NCBI GenBank assembly: GCA_030068145.1 | Contig: JAPJBO010000174.1 | Span: forward strand, 124,001 to 188,000 | DNA: 64,000 nt | DNA from: Diplonema papillatum | Taxonomy: Eukaryota; Euglenozoa; Diplonemea; Diplonemida; Diplonemidae | Direction of reading: 5' to 3' | Part shown: one piece after another, positions 43,391-55,711 of the stretch | Numbering within the stretch: position 1 is the first letter of the stretch | How the letters are laid out: each line of letters starts with the position of its first letter | Made by a program: the position numbers and the translations under genes | Notes under the pieces: model-generated | Told to the model about the DNA's origin: nothing | The model's input: the letters and a program-made list of their open reading frames with translations, nothing else | Databases searched by the model: none

Positions 43391-44207
43391 GTGGCGGCAT
43401 GTTCCAGAGGACGGGTCGAGCGTCTAGTGCGTCAGATTCGGCTTCTTGTCAAGGCAGCGGGGATTCAGACTACCTACCACGTGCTGCTCGTTAGCTGCCC
43501 GGTCGTAATGTTGTCCAGCGACACAACAAAGCCTGTATGGAAAAGCGGCTTGTCTGCACTCAGCGCACTTCTTACGTCTCCCCGAGCGCCCGAAGAGGGA
43601 ACCCGCGGTTCAAGAAGAGAGTCTTCGCCACCACAACCGTAAAGCACGTCCAAACTTAGAGCAACCCGCAAAACCCACTTGTACCCTTGTCCTTTGTGCG
43701 TGCACAGGACTAGGTGGCAGCTACCGATCACGCACGTGTCGAAGATCTCCAGGAAGGCCACCACGCGCGAGGCCCAGCCGAACGGTGCACAGAGTCGATG
43801 AGCTATCTGGAAACCAGTGCAAGAACACCAGGAGTTTGAGCTAACTTTCATTCGGAGAGTTGGGGGCGAGCCTACGTCTGGAGGATGCTTTCCAGCCTTC
43901 CTCCTGCTCAGCTCTGTACACGTTCGACACAACGCACTCGCTGTTTCCTTTCGCTCTGTGAATGAAAAAGCAACGCCAACGTAAACGCAGTCAGTACTTT
44001 ATCCCGGCATCGTTTCAGAGTGAATCGTTATGCACGAGTTTGCTCTCTGCAACCGTGACGGTGGAGTCGGGTAATGAGATTGAACTACGAGTTGAGCCGC
44101 AACCAAAACAGGAGGTGGGGTCGAAAAAGGAACGACGGCGACCTGCCGAAGCGACACCCCGTGCAAGGGGAAGGGGACAGCACAGCTGCAAGGAGGAAGT
44201 GAAAAGA
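43391..44207. other. Spacer between two genes
   Basis: No coding sequence is supported. The last 150 bases may be the 5' UTR of the following gene. Confidence 0.4.
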
Positions 44208-46070
44208 ATGGCGTACGGCGACGGCACCAGCTCCGGCTTCTCGGACTATCACAATCCCGCGGGTGCCGACAACTACCGCACAGCGGCCGTGCGGTCGCTC
44301 ACGCACACGGCGCTTGACACCAGCGGGTCGAGCATGGGCACTTCGACGTACGCGCAGCCGTACATGGGATCCTCGCGGGCTGGACCAGGCGGCAACCCTC
44401 CGTCGCCTGCCCGCGTCCCGACGTACCCACGCAGCAACTCTCCCGCCACGACCGCAGCGAACGGACTCCGTGCGGCTCAGCTTTCGCAAAACCCGCCATC
44501 CACAGGCCCGCACACAATCTCGCCCAAGGTATCTACATGCGCAACTCATCTTCACACCGCAACACAGTGCAGATATAAGATGAGACAACGATGTTGGAGC
44601 ACACAACATTCCGCAAGTAGTTTGCGGAGTGTGCACCTCCCTTTTGTTTCCTTTTGAAGATCCTCGGCGGGTACGATCACCGATCACCCCGCTCCGGACA
44701 TCCTCTTAAACTATGTCGGACATACGAGACAATGTGTCGGACCTGTGACAATTCTGAAACTGTGTCGGACGTTCAAAAGGGGTGATCAAACTTTCCACCA
44801 TTGCGAGACTATTTCGGACATCGTTGAACAACTCACGCACACAAAAAATGCAGAACGGCAACACCCCGCCGCGCGTGCGCGGCGGGTACGACCACCCGGC
44901 GCCGCTACCGCCTGCGGGGCCGGGAGCGGCCGGACCCGTACCTGCGCAGAACGCGCTTTCGGTGTACGAGCGCTCGCAGGTGGAGAGCATCCGGTCGGCG
45001 TACCCGAACTACACGGGAAGCCTGGGCGGGCCGAGCAGCCAGAATTCGACCGGAACGGTGTCCAGCAGCATCCACGGCGAGGTCACCGTCGGGCGCCCGA
45101 GGGACCGAGAGAGGGAGAGAGAGCGAGAAAGAGAAAGGGAGCGAGAAAGGGAGCGGGAGAGAGAGCGAGAAAGAGAAAGGGAGCGGGAGAGAGACCGAGC
45201 CAGGGCCGAAGTGAACCGGTCCATCTCGCCGCCTGGCGCAAGGGACCGGCTGAACCCGGCGCATTTGTCCGGAGGCTCGGGGCAGCAGCAGCAGCAGGTG
45301 CCGGTGGCGTTGGCGTCGCACTCTTCGATCACGTCGTCCGACGCGCCTCTGCTGCACCACGCCGTCCTGTTTGACGACGGCGCGGGGCCCCGGCTGATGC
45401 AGCGCGACGACGTCCCCATCGACCTGACGCCCTGGCGGCTGCGCCTGAACCAGATCACCAAGGAAGAGCTGCGGCAGCTCATCCAGGCGCAGTACGACCG
45501 CAACTGCAGCGGGTCGATTGACTTCTGCGACTTCCTCGCGCTGTGGTTCTCGCAGCAGATGTTCCAAATCCGCCGCAGCGCGGCTGCCGTCGGCATCGAC
45601 GGAAAGGAGTCGGATACCTTCGAGGTCCAGGCGAAACACCTGTACCGCATTCGCGAGATCTTCAACGAGTACGAAGAATCGTATTTGGGCGGTGTCCGGT
45701 ACGGGCTGGTTTCAGCCATGCTGAAAGACCTCATGTACGACCAAGACCACGAGATCCAACACTTCTACGGCATGTCTACGGAGGACATGGTTGCCCTCAT
45801 CGAAGAGCTCGCCCTGCACAGGCAAATCCGGGCTCAGCCTGGCAAGGAGCCGCGGTACGACTTCGCGTACATCCTGCAGCTGCTCTTCAAGTACATCACC
45901 GACAATGAGGACATCGCGCTCTTCTACGACGAAGGTTGCAAAGTCTTCCAAGCCCTGCGCACCCGCGAGTACGGCGAGCAGCCGATCTATCAGAACTCTA
46001 CTATCAGCACGAAGCTCCTCATGAAAGTGCTCACCTCGTACAAAAGGCCGGAGATCGTCAATCCCGACAG
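44208..46070 (+). CDS. EF-hand-like protein with (RE)n tract, first two exons (3' end not found)
   Basis: Exon 1 is 44208-44528 from ATG; exon 2 is 44854-46070. They join in phase 0 with a 325-base GT-AG intron and give 512 residues before a probable donor (ACAG then GTATGC) at 46071. The first 200 residues are Ser/Pro/Gly-rich. Residues about 190-225 form an almost pure Arg-Glu repeat. Residues about 320-512 form a globular domain with an EF-hand-type loop, DRNCSGSIDFCDF, in the right D.N.SG.ID..DF pattern, followed by helical sequence up to VLTSYKRPEIVNPDR. In-frame readthrough ends at 46098 after nine more residues. Further exons are expected but not identified. A calcium-binding regulatory role is inferred from the single loop only. 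Confidence 0.75.
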
Positions 46071-47575
46071 GTATGCCGAGTTCTCTTTTCGTTGTTAACT
46101 GCTAACCGTGTTTAATACGCGGCTGCTTGGCCACCACGAATTAGACAATCGGCGACTTCACGTCTGCAAGAGCTTCTGGCTATCAGCTTTTAACGGTGTA
46201 GTGCAGTCACTACAATGTAGTGGACAACCGCGCCTGTACTAACGGGTATTGGGAATAGGGTTCCGGAGAGAGCCTGAGAAACAGCTGTCACACCGACGGA
46301 ATGGCAGCAGGTGCGCAAATTGCCCAACCGTCGCAAGGTACTAAAAAAGGATGGGGCGATGAGCATCTTGTCGCGCCGTTGGGCGAGCCTTGTGCGTGGG
46401 TAGCTCTTCGCACCTGCAACTAGTGCTGCAGGAGCATTGTTTTGCGCCAGCAGAGCACGCCTGCACGCAAGCAGTCCTGCGCATCAGCTGGCCCATCTGC
46501 CGCGGGCCTGCCCTTGGAAAGCGATCGGATTATCCCATACAATTCACACAACACAGTTACCCCGATGAAGCTCTGCTGCTGCCGAAGTCCATTCCCGCTT
46601 AGCGCCTTTCTGCTCACGTGATGCGGCGCGGAACCTCTTCGGCGAACTATGGATATCGCCTCCGAGAGCCCGTTTCTTCTGACACGCAGAGACGCGCGAT
46701 GAGACCCCGCGACTCGCCTACGTCTTCCAGAGAGCAGCAACGTGCTTTCCCCCCAGTGTTCTTTACCCTTCGCCCCCCTTAGAGCCGAATTCACCTCTCT
46801 GCAGCGCAGCAAGATGGCATCCACCGCATGCACGTACCTTGTGCCAAAGCTAGAGGAGCTAGGTATTAGTACTACGCAGGTGTGTGGTGCCTCTAAACGG
46901 GTCATCTAAGATGGATGTACAGAAGAGCTCTAGAGCCACCTGGTGTCCTCCTCACGACCCAAATTAGGAGGTTAGGAGGTTGTATGCTAGGTGCACGTGG
47001 TGTCTCTCTGTCTCCACCGTAGCATCTACTCCACAATACGCGCCAGGATCAAATCGAGTAAGCCTCAAGCTCAAATCTCCTTCATGCATCTAAGGCGTTT
47101 AGAACAGTGCTGCTCTCAGGCAGAGCATCTTGCTTAGGTTCGGTCAGCATGCGAAATATGCTACCGTACTGCCGAGGGATGGCCTCTCCTCCGGCCATCG
47201 TCCCTCCACCCCGCCCCAAACCTTTCATGCTGTAGAGTAGGCCGCCGTAGATTTAGGCCTCTTTTATGTTCCTTTCCCTTTTCAGTGACGGGCGCACCTC
47301 TCGATGCGGGGCTCACGATTACCCGCGGAGAGCTGTGGCAGTCCGAAAAAAGTAGGGCGAGCGATGTTGTCCCCCGTGTGAACTCGGCAATAATTTCCAG
47401 TGTGTCAAAGCGCCTCTTTTTTTTTGCTTCCGATTCGTTTCTCTCCCCCCAAAGACTCGCGTTTATGCCCCCCCCTGCCAGGTTCTTCACTCTTCTAGAC
47501 GTGTGACGATTCTTTAATAGCCGTAACTCTTTTCCCGTTCTCTCTCGGGTGGCACCTCGATGCGTGTGTGCGGGA
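46071..47575. other. Intron or spacer with no recognised exon
   Basis: It begins with the likely donor of the EF-hand-like gene. No later exon with matching phase and codon use was convincing. Confidence 0.35.
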
Positions 47576-47873
47576 AATACTCGAACGTAGCTGCTTTGAC
47601 TCCGAATGGAAGGGAGGAAATATAGAGGTACGGTAGAAGGGAAAATACAATACAAACACAATCTGATTTGTTCTTCGCTTACACCGTTGTTTTCTCACTC
47701 AGGACTTTTGACCTGTTGTGTTTGTGTGATTTGTCGTGTTGGGGTAGACCCGCATGACCTCACGTCCGTTCAACACGTGGTTCGGTAGTTACAGCACTTG
47801 GATCCCTTCGGTTCTTTGTCTGGCAGCTGTCGTCGAGCATTTCCTTCCAAGCTGGCGCTTATGTAAAAAGAAC
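47576..47873 (-). repeat. Short inverted-repeat element, family B, copy 2
   Basis: Reverse-orientation copy of 12857-13148 with very high identity over most of its length, including CCGAACCACGTGTTGAACGG when read on the minus strand. Both tips are present. Confidence 0.75.
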
Positions 47874-47959
47874 TACTGCTAAGCTGAACTTCACAAGCAC
47901 ACGAAAGACACCAATCTGTACGTCCATTCGGGATTGTCAGAAACACAAAAACGCGTGGG

Positions 47960-48440
47960 GCAGATTTTTGATGGAGTCACGGGGTAGCAGAGAGGGATCC
48001 GGCAGTTTTTGTGGCGTCGATACCGAGCGCGTTGTTAGGATGGCACCGCGATGCGTGTGTGGGGCAGAATTGATAGAGTCATGGGGTAGCAGAGAGGGAT
48101 CCGGCAGTTTTGTGGCGTCGATACCGAGCGCGTTGTTAGGATGGCACCGCGATGCGTGTGTGGGGCAGAATTGATAGAGTCATGGGGTAGCAGAGAGGGA
48201 TCCGGCAGTTTTGTGGCGTCGATACCGAGCGCGTTGTTAGGATGGCACCTCGATGCGTGTGTGGGGCAGAATTGATAGAGTCATGGGGTAGCAGAGAGGG
48301 ATCCGGCATCGGCGGTGGCGTCGATACCGAGCGCGTTGTTAGGATGGCACCGCGATGCGTGTGTGGGGCAGAATTGATAGAGTCATGGGGTAGCAGAGAG
48401 GGATCCGGCATCGGCGGTGGCGTCGATACCGGGCGCGTTG
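47960..48440. repeat. Minisatellite, about five units of 101-102 bp
   Basis: Five units carry GTGGCGTCGATACCGAGCG and GGGGTAGCAGAGAGGGATCC at spacings of 101, 101, 102 and 102 bases. The last two units share a GGCATCGGCGGTGG variant where the others have GGCAGTTTTGTGG. It ends about 440 bases before the METTL5 start codon. Confidence 0.9.
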
Positions 48441-48878
48441 TTATCTCGGTAAACGGTCGACTGGAACCGAAAAAGAGAAAAAAAAAAGAAAAACAGACCC
48501 CCCCCCCTTCCAGCAACAACCTTCCCCTCCCTGCTGCTACATTCAAACACACGACCCGCTGCTACAACCAAACACAAAGACTTTCCCCCGGGGGGGGAAA
48601 ACACTAAAAAAAGAAAAAGACCGCCGCGTCGGGACTGTCGGCAGGCAGGCGTTGCCGCGAATTCTCTCGGTAGCTCGGCCCCCCCCAACACCGGTTGTCG
48701 GTGCGCAAAAGCCTGGAAGCCGAAGGAGCACGACGCGGGTCAGTAACCGCGTGCGAAACCACAAGGGGGGGTTGGTGCCGTTGTCGACATCTTGTGACGG
48801 AAACCGGCTCCAAGCGGCAGGAAATCTGTTTTTGACGGGGTATTGGCTGACAACCGGACGCGGCGTGGACTCCTAACG
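48441..48878. other. Region upstream of METTL5
   Basis: A-rich and C-rich runs and no ORF of note. It presumably contains the METTL5 promoter and 5' UTR, but no specific element is recognised. Confidence 0.4.
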
Positions 48879-49209
48879 ATGAAAGACTGGGAGGTGCAAG
48901 CAGCCCTGCAGGAGCTCGAAACGTTCAAGAAGCCCAAGATAGAGCTGGAACAATACGCCACCCCTGCGGAGCTTGCCGGGCATTTCCTGTGCAGCGCACA
49001 GCGTACGTACGGCGACATCGAAGGCAAAATGGTCCTCGATTTGGGGTGTGGAGCTGGCGTCCTGTCCGTAGCGGCAGGAATGCTCGGCGCTGATTCCGTC
49101 ACAGGGGTCGATGTGGACGAGGAGGCGCTCGAAATCTCGCGGCGGAATAGAGACGAGTCGGATCTTGAGGACGTCATCGACTTTGTCCGCTTGAACGTTG
49201 CCGACCGCG
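48879..49209 (+). CDS. METTL5: METTL5-type rRNA adenine-N6 methyltransferase, exon 1
   Basis: From ATG 48879 the exon codes for the N-terminal half of METTL5: a family-typical start (ELETFKKPKIELEQYATPAE) and the SAM-binding motif I, VLDLGCGAGVLSVAAGMLGA, with VTGVDVDEEAL after it. The likely donor is GTGAAA at 49210 (or GTGTCG at 49219), leaving phase 1. Readthrough gives unrelated sequence, and the catalytic half is missing here. That half is found 12 kb downstream at 61207-61520 in the compatible phase; joined, the protein is about 214 residues, close to human METTL5 (209). The family methylates one adenine of 18S rRNA, working with TRMT112 in animals. Confidence 0.88.
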
Positions 49210-49966
49210 GTGAAAAAGGTGTCGTTTGTCAGTTTCTTGCTGCGAGTGCCTCGCCACTGTTAGAAAGGAGTTGGCAGCGTACCGTGATAACTTTGTTTCG
49301 CCTGCAATGCCCTTGACGCACTCGCTGCGCTTGGTAACAAGAATTTGGTATAGGCCCTGATTAAAAGATTCACGGTTAGACGACACAGTTTGCCTGACTT
49401 TGCAGATAAGTTTCCGATCACCGCGAATGGCTACTCACAGCTGTTTGGTACTCTGAACCGCAGTTGTGGGAGCTTGGGGCCCAGCAGGTGGGGGGGACTG
49501 GCTGCTGATATTTTGCAATTACCAGGTGATAAAAACGTGTGAATCAGAAGTTTGCGTGCCCTAGCCTCCCGTTCCCGCGTGACAGGCGACAAAGACCAGC
49601 CACAGTCAACGCCGCGCGGGCGCGGGCTTTTGATATCAATCATCATGTTTCAAACCCCCGATTGCGCGTAACCTGGAAGCACCCAGAGGGTGTCGGTGGT
49701 ACAAAGGTGTAGTTGCCCGCATCCATCCGGCCATCAGCTCTCATCGAGGAGGTGACGCTACCCACCGGACAAGGTGTCCTGCTGCCCCTTTTTAAGTCGG
49801 TCGGAGCCATGGACCATCAACTTAACTTTGTTTGTGCGCACTTCCTTCAAACCTGATTTGTTCATCTAACGGGAGTGGGGATAGTACGCTGCCATCGATC
49901 GGTTTTTTGTTCTTGACTAGGGGGGCCCACGTACCCCCTTTTTTTTGGGACAAAAATTATAAGAGC

Positions 49967-50257
49967 AGGGGCCGAGCTTGACCTGGCGAGGTTTTGGCCA
50001 AACTCGGTCAAAGTCGGTCAGCAGTGGTAGTCTAAAATTAGCAAGCAACGTTACCAGCATTAAAGAGGGGCCGAGCTTGACCTGGCGAGGTTTTGGCCAA
50101 ACTCGGTCAAAGTCGGTCAGCAGTGGTAGTCTAAAATTAGCAAGCAACGTTACCAGCATTAAAGAGGGGCCGAGCTTGACCTGGCGAGGTTTTGGCCAAA
50201 CTCGGTCAAAGTCGGTCAGCAGTGGTAGTCTAAAATTAGCAAGCAACGTTACCAGCA
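49967..50257. repeat. Three tandem copies of a 99-bp unit inside the METTL5 intron
   Basis: The unit starting GGGGCCGAGCTTGACCTGGC recurs exactly every 99 bases (CCGAGC at 49972, 50071 and 50170) with almost no differences. Because 99 is a multiple of three, frames stay open on both strands, but there is no sign of a real protein. A degenerate part of the unit recurs near 50478. Confidence 0.9.
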
Positions 50258-50535
50258 ACGCTTCCCACAGCAGCTGGCAGTAGCCTGGGAACCCCAGCTG
50301 CACACGCTGCTCTGTTTACGGTGTGCATCAACCCGTCTCAGACCGCAAGACGCCCTGCCACAGTGCTTCATGCGGAAGTGTGGCTTCGGAGCGCCGGTTC
50401 TGCCTGCCGGTGTTGAACTAGGCTGGCCAGATCCGAAAAAGAGGTTGAAAAAAATCTCGGTCAGGGGTCTTTTAAAGAGGGGCCGAGCTTTCTTTGTCAA
50501 GCAAGCGAATTTTAGAGTTACATGCAAGTTTGTTT

Positions 50536-51183
50536 TTACTGGTTCCGATACTGGGTCACAAAGAGGAAGCAAAAGACGGACACCAAATGTGACATAAATC
50601 TGCTAAAACACCAGATTGAGAACCAAATCTGCAGCATCAACTTGTGTTGCCTTGCTGGCTTGTTGAGGGGCTGCTCTTGCTGTCGATCTCCAGTGCTGCA
50701 CAGCATTGCGACAAGCCAATTATTCCTCCAGCGACGCGTAGTGCAGCCTCCTTGGGTTTGCACAGAATTTTGCAATGTATTTTGCCAGTGTCTCTTCGTC
50801 AATGCCTCGTGCCCCCATTTTACACTCCACGCCAACGAAAAGAACAGTTGCCAGATTGTCAGCAGCCAGCTTGCGCACCTTGTCGACACCAACCGAAGTT
50901 TGGAAAACAAGCGCTCCACTGATGCGGATCCCAGAGGAAGGATGGAGGCAAGCTGGAGAAGTTTGCAGGTTGCCGGGTACTTCACGGACAGGTTCCCTGT
51001 TGTGAAGCGCTGAATCACAGTGTTGAGATCGGAGAGACCCAACTGACGAATCTCGGCACAAACGCTTGCACACTCAGATATGATGGCAGTTTTGTGTGCT
51101 TGGATCCACTTTGGCGGATGCACTGCCGGCGCTTCAAAATCTGGACAGGTATATTTGTCTGTGATGCCTGGTCCGACTGACAT
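50536..51183 (-). pseudogene. hAT transposase fragment, C-terminal dimerisation region
   Basis: The minus-strand frame contains LLQLASILPLGSASVERLFS followed by KLRLVSTRC, which fits the hAT C-terminal dimerisation motif (A..L.iP.sSa..ERlFS....i...R). The preceding helices also fit the family. The rest of a transposase (DDE domain and zinc finger) is not found nearby. It is therefore a truncated remnant of a hAT element lying in the METTL5 intron, different from the complete-looking one at 57.4-60.5 kb. Confidence 0.65.
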
Positions 51184-51282
51184 GTAATGGTCAGCAATCG
51201 AGGAAAGGGAATCCTGGACACCTGTCCCTGTCAGGCTCCATCAAGTACGGTTGAGCAGTTGTTGTGTGGAAGGCCATGAAGG

Positions 51283-53215
51283 ATCAGTATAATTCGTTGT
51301 CATTTACCCCCCCCCTGAGGCCTAAATTTTGGCCGAGGGGGGTAATTTCCAGGGGGGGGGGGGGGCAGTGCTGATACTAAGCCTGAGACCCAAAACGAAG
51401 TTGCTAACCCTGGGTGGGGGTGGGTACCCAGGGTGCGCACTAAGGGACGTTGCCCCCGTTGCACGTTGCACCCCCCTTTTGGGGGGGGGGGGGGGGGGGG
51501 GGGGGTCGTTTTGGGGGCTGTTTTTGGGGTGTTTGCCAGACCCCCCGGTGCCGAGTGGGTACTCCGTTTCCTCCAGATGAATCCGTTCTCCTCGTTTTCG
51601 AAATCGAAACCCACTTTTGCGGAAAAAAAGGTCAATCCCCACCAAAATGTTTTCCTGCACTTTTTTGGCAGGGAAATGTACTTAGCAACTTTTGAGCAAA
51701 GTCAGTTTCCCCGAAAACCAAGATTCCTGCAGTGCACTCAAAAATCAGCCAAAATCTGGAAAATTGGCCCAAAAAGTGAAAATTCGAGCAAATTTGGCCG
51801 ATTTACCATGTGCTTTCCCCAAAATGCCAATACCCCCCAAAAGCTGTTTTCAGGCAAATCCGCTGGGAAACGTACTTAGAGAGTTTCGAAACAACGGCAC
51901 CAAGAAAACCACGAAAGGGCAGATTTTCCCGGTTTCAGCCTGTGTTTTGCACGTCAAATTTCAGGCCTCACAGACGAACCGAGGACGGAGTGGAAATATC
52001 CATCGCGAAAGAGCGCGTTTGAGGGGGTCCCCGGAAAAAAGGGTGGGGGGGTCCCCGGCCACCAGGTGCACCAAACAGGACCCCCCCTTCCAAATTTAGC
52101 AGACGTTGACATCAACTTTGGCTCCTTTTGCAAATTCACAAATTTATTTGAATCAGTATAATTCGTTGTCATTTACCCCCCCCCCTAGACTTTACCCCCC
52201 CCCCCTGAAATTTACCCCTTTTTTGGGATTTTCGATGTACACTGGGAAAAACAGTGTCTTTTTACCCCCCCCCCCCCCTGGGATGGCTACAGAACTGCCT
52301 GTGAAATGGGGTCTGCAGTGTTCACAAGGGGTCCGGAGCACTTTCACAGGAGTTCCACAGCCGCTGTGGAATTCCACCGCCGCTGTTCTGATGCAAAAGG
52401 AAAGCAAGAGTGCTGAGCAGGCAGAAGTAGCAGCAGGATTCAGGGTCTTGCCTATGGCCCAGCATCCACTTTTATACCCCTAGCTTCACACAGTCCGGTC
52501 CCCACAGGTAGTCTCCTGGTTAGAGGTGGCGATCATAAAGGAACCCGCAGGAGCCCCAGACAGTGTCCTTTACCCCCCCTGGAGCCTCCTTTACCCCCCC
52601 CCAGGCATCTTGTTAAGAACCATCCATCCATCCATCAGCCGGCTGACCCCCGGCCAAAGTGGCTGATCCTTAACAAGAGCGCTGCCCCCCCCCCCCCAGT
52701 GCTGATGCTAAGGCCCCTAAACTCGGCATCGTTGTCAGCCGGACGGCAACGAGGGGTGGGTGGGTACCCCCCCCCCCTCCTGCAGGGCCTGTGTGCAGCA
52801 GGGTGGTGGCCGCTCTAAGGTGGTTTCCTCAGCAGCGACCAAGAAAAAAAAAATTTTTTTTGGCCCAAATCCTCCCAAAAAAGCACTCGAAAAAAAAGAT
52901 TTTTGACCCACTTTTTCCACCATTTCACCTTAGAGAATTTAGCTAAGGTGGGTCCCACAGTAGGTCCACAGTGGGTTGCACCAGGAGGGGGGGGGGGGTA
53001 GGGGGGGGGGGGGTACCCACAGGGGGCGCACTAAGGATTGGGGGGTGCAACGGGCAGAGAGGGTCGCCCTCCAGCTCCCAGGCCGAGGTTGCCGGACTCA
53101 GTTTCCCCCCCCCTAAAAAACCTCCCCAAAAATTCAAAATCATAGTTTTTTTTTTTTTTTGCCTGACCGAGTTTTTTCTGGTTTAAAGTGCAAGCTCGGT
53201 CAGCTGACCGAGTTT
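51283..53215. repeat. Low-complexity G/C-run region with a 32-bp direct repeat
   Basis: Many uninterrupted G or C runs are present, including about 25 G near 51481-51505 and long runs near 51351-51366, 52264-52278 and 52990-53013. The 32 bases beginning ATCAGTATAATTCGTTGTCA occur at 51283-51314 and again at 52152-52183. A perfect 18-bp palindrome, CTCGGTCAGCTGACCGAG, lies at 53195-53212. No gene is supported. Confidence 0.6.
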
Positions 53216-53587
53216 ACATGAATAACCTCGGCCACTGTATCAGAGGCGGTTGCTCAAGCTTTTCGTGCCGCGGAAAACTTTGTTGCCTTTATACATGTTC
53301 CCCGGATGTTGCCCCACATTTTTCCTCCCCAGATTGGCTGATTTTCGAGCCTCCAGATGAACATCGTACTTTTCATGGACGGTTTACTGGGGAAATGCAC
53401 TTGATCCGCCCTCCAGTTTTCCGTAGTTCTTCCGTACTTCTTCCGTAGTCTTGCCGTACTAAGGGGTGTCCAAAAATTATTTTTACAGTGAAAGTTCGCT
53501 TTTTACCCAACTACTTGCGCAGGGCTGTCAGTTTGGTGTCTGCATGCCTGGAGCACCAAAAATCTGCCTCTTCTGCAACCAAAAAAG

Positions 53588-53801
53588 AAATACTCGAGGG
53601 GCTGCCTTGTGCTTACTTCGAAGGAGGCTAGAGGGGGAGAAACAAGACAACTACAAAATGGGTCTTTTTGTTGAACGCTTACGCCCGCCACTAAACCAGA
53701 TTCACCTGTGTTTCGTTCGTGTGGGCTACAGCACATTTACCTCCTTTGATTTTGCAGCTGGCAGTCTCTTCAAGTATTTCCTACAAAGCAGGTGCTTATA
53801 C
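53588..53801 (-). repeat. Family A element, minus-strand copy nested in a transposon
   Basis: A reverse-orientation copy of 390-604 with both tips. On the plus strand it is followed by an A-run (53802-53810). It lies within the decayed transposon, so it inserted later. Confidence 0.75.
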
Positions 53802-54529
53802 AAAAAAAAACGAGGCAGAAAATCGACCGCTAGATTCTACTGGTTATGTCACAGAATATCGCGGCGTAGTCGCTATTGTCGCTGTCTCCACCGCTCTCAA
53901 AGTGTCCGTCTTCAATATCATCCTCCGACACAGACTCGTTGCCATCATCGACAGTTAACATGGAGTCTTTCACCGATGATGGCAGCGGCAACTTGTCGTC
54001 ATACTCTTGCAGTTTTTGAGCAGGGTGGGTGTTGTGCTCGAAGGACCAACTCAACTGATGCCGCGCTTCTTTGCCAAAGCAAGAAGCGCCGCGTTCGTAC
54101 TTTCTGCATCGCACCCTTGAATGCGGGAGACCAAGTCCTTCTTGTTCAGCTTCTGTGACGCGGTGAAGCGACGAGCGTCAGCTTGCTCCATGAGCTCCTT
54201 CGGCCAGTTGGTGTCATAATCGAACCGCAGTTCCACGTTCTGGCGGTACGCCTCCCGCCGTTGCTTTCTCCTGCGAGCTTTACCAGCTATCTTCTCTTTC
54301 TTGGCGAGGTAGTCCAACTTCAAGCGCCCCAGGCGTACTTTGCGACCATGGATGCTTTCGATGATTGCTGACGCCACCGTATTTCAAGGCATCTTTGCAC
54401 CCGAAGTGGTAGACGGGGAGGTGCCGCGGTGCAGCAGGCCTTTCAGTCGCGGTGCGCGACAGCAAATGTCAAATCCGCCGGTTTCCCTGATCCGCTATTT
54501 CTCGCTTGAGCTTTCCGACCGGCCAAGCG

Positions 54530-55711
54530 TTACAGGACGCGGAACGAGAGGGGTCTTCCTGAGTGCAAAACCTTTGTACTTCCAAGATGAACCCGCAGGC
54601 TGCGTGGTGCAGCAGGCCTTTCACTTGTGTTGCAGTCGGAAAGTGGGGTGATCGCCCGAGACGAAGTGCCTTTGCTCCATAGTACTTTCAAATTCCGTGA
54701 CGTACAACACCGTCGGGAAGGTTGGCGTTCACTTGTGTCACTGCTTCGGGATCGGGGTACGGTTGTCTTCCACGACAGCGTCTCAGGTGTGACCCGACAT
54801 TCCTGAGGAACACCCAGCACAGTTTCCCTACGTCGCACCATTCTCGCAATGTCTGCTTTCATTGCAACGATGGACAAACTTAAGGACAGCGATTTCACGA
54901 TGCCAACCGTGAATGTGAGGTTTGTGTGATTACCATCAGCAAACCCCCACAGAGCTCTGAAGAAAGGGTACACAACAAGAGCGAAGCCTAGACCCAGCCT
55001 GCGATCTGTAGTCTGAGCATCTTGCTTCCCTAAGCGGTGCAGGACGTTCGTCTTTGCAGATGACTGCGATACCATCTCAGGGAACTTACCGAAGAACACG
55101 AGTAGCAACTCAAGTACCGACTTTCCCGAGTTTCCAACATGGGCACTCATGCAGAACGCAGCATGGGCACTCATGCAGAACGCAGCAACCCATGCAGGGC
55201 CAAACCTGCCGAGTGTGGCGCGCTGCCACAATAACCCCTTGTCCTCTTGAATGCTGTATTCGGCAGCAAGCCATTCCTGAAACTCTGGACCGACTGACGT
55301 AATTTGCGGCCTAGCATACAGCCTTTGTCTCCTTCTCAAAGTGAAGCGACGAGATCGCTGCTGTGGCAACCCGGTGCATGCGGTGGACAACTTCAAAGCC
55401 CCGCGTGCACGCGAATCCACCTATCGACATACACGACACAAAAACGGTCTTGCCCAAATGGGGCTTCCTCGTCCAGTACATTCAACGCAATCAGTTCGTC
55501 TGTCAACTTCGCGAAGTACTGAATCATCTTCTGGATGATACCATTGACGGCATGTGATGTGAACGTTGAGGTGGTGCCACAGGATTCTCCCTTCATCGTT
55601 TTTCCATGTCGCTGTAAAGTGGCCACCGGCCCGTGGCGAAGCCGGGTCTGGTGGCCCAGTATCGAACTGCAGGGCGACATTGCAGGTTTGGGTTTCCTTC
55701 AGGAACTCCAT
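54530..55711 (-). pseudogene. Transposon coding relics homologous to ORF1/ORF2 of the 9-kb element
   Basis: On the minus strand, frames at 55421-55711 and 55393-55680 carry ORF1-like stretches (MEFLKETQTCNVALQFDTG; WHHLNVHIT; YFAKLTDELIAL). The 54530-55420 frame carries ORF2-like ones (GPEFQEWLAAEYS, LLWQRATLGRF, VVYPFFRALWGF) in the same order as in 9549-11650. The matches fall in at least three frames, so the gene is broken. A 24-base direct repeat within it (ATGGGCACTCATGCAGAACG twice near 55140 and 55163) is a small tandem duplication. The family is not recognised. Confidence 0.55.
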
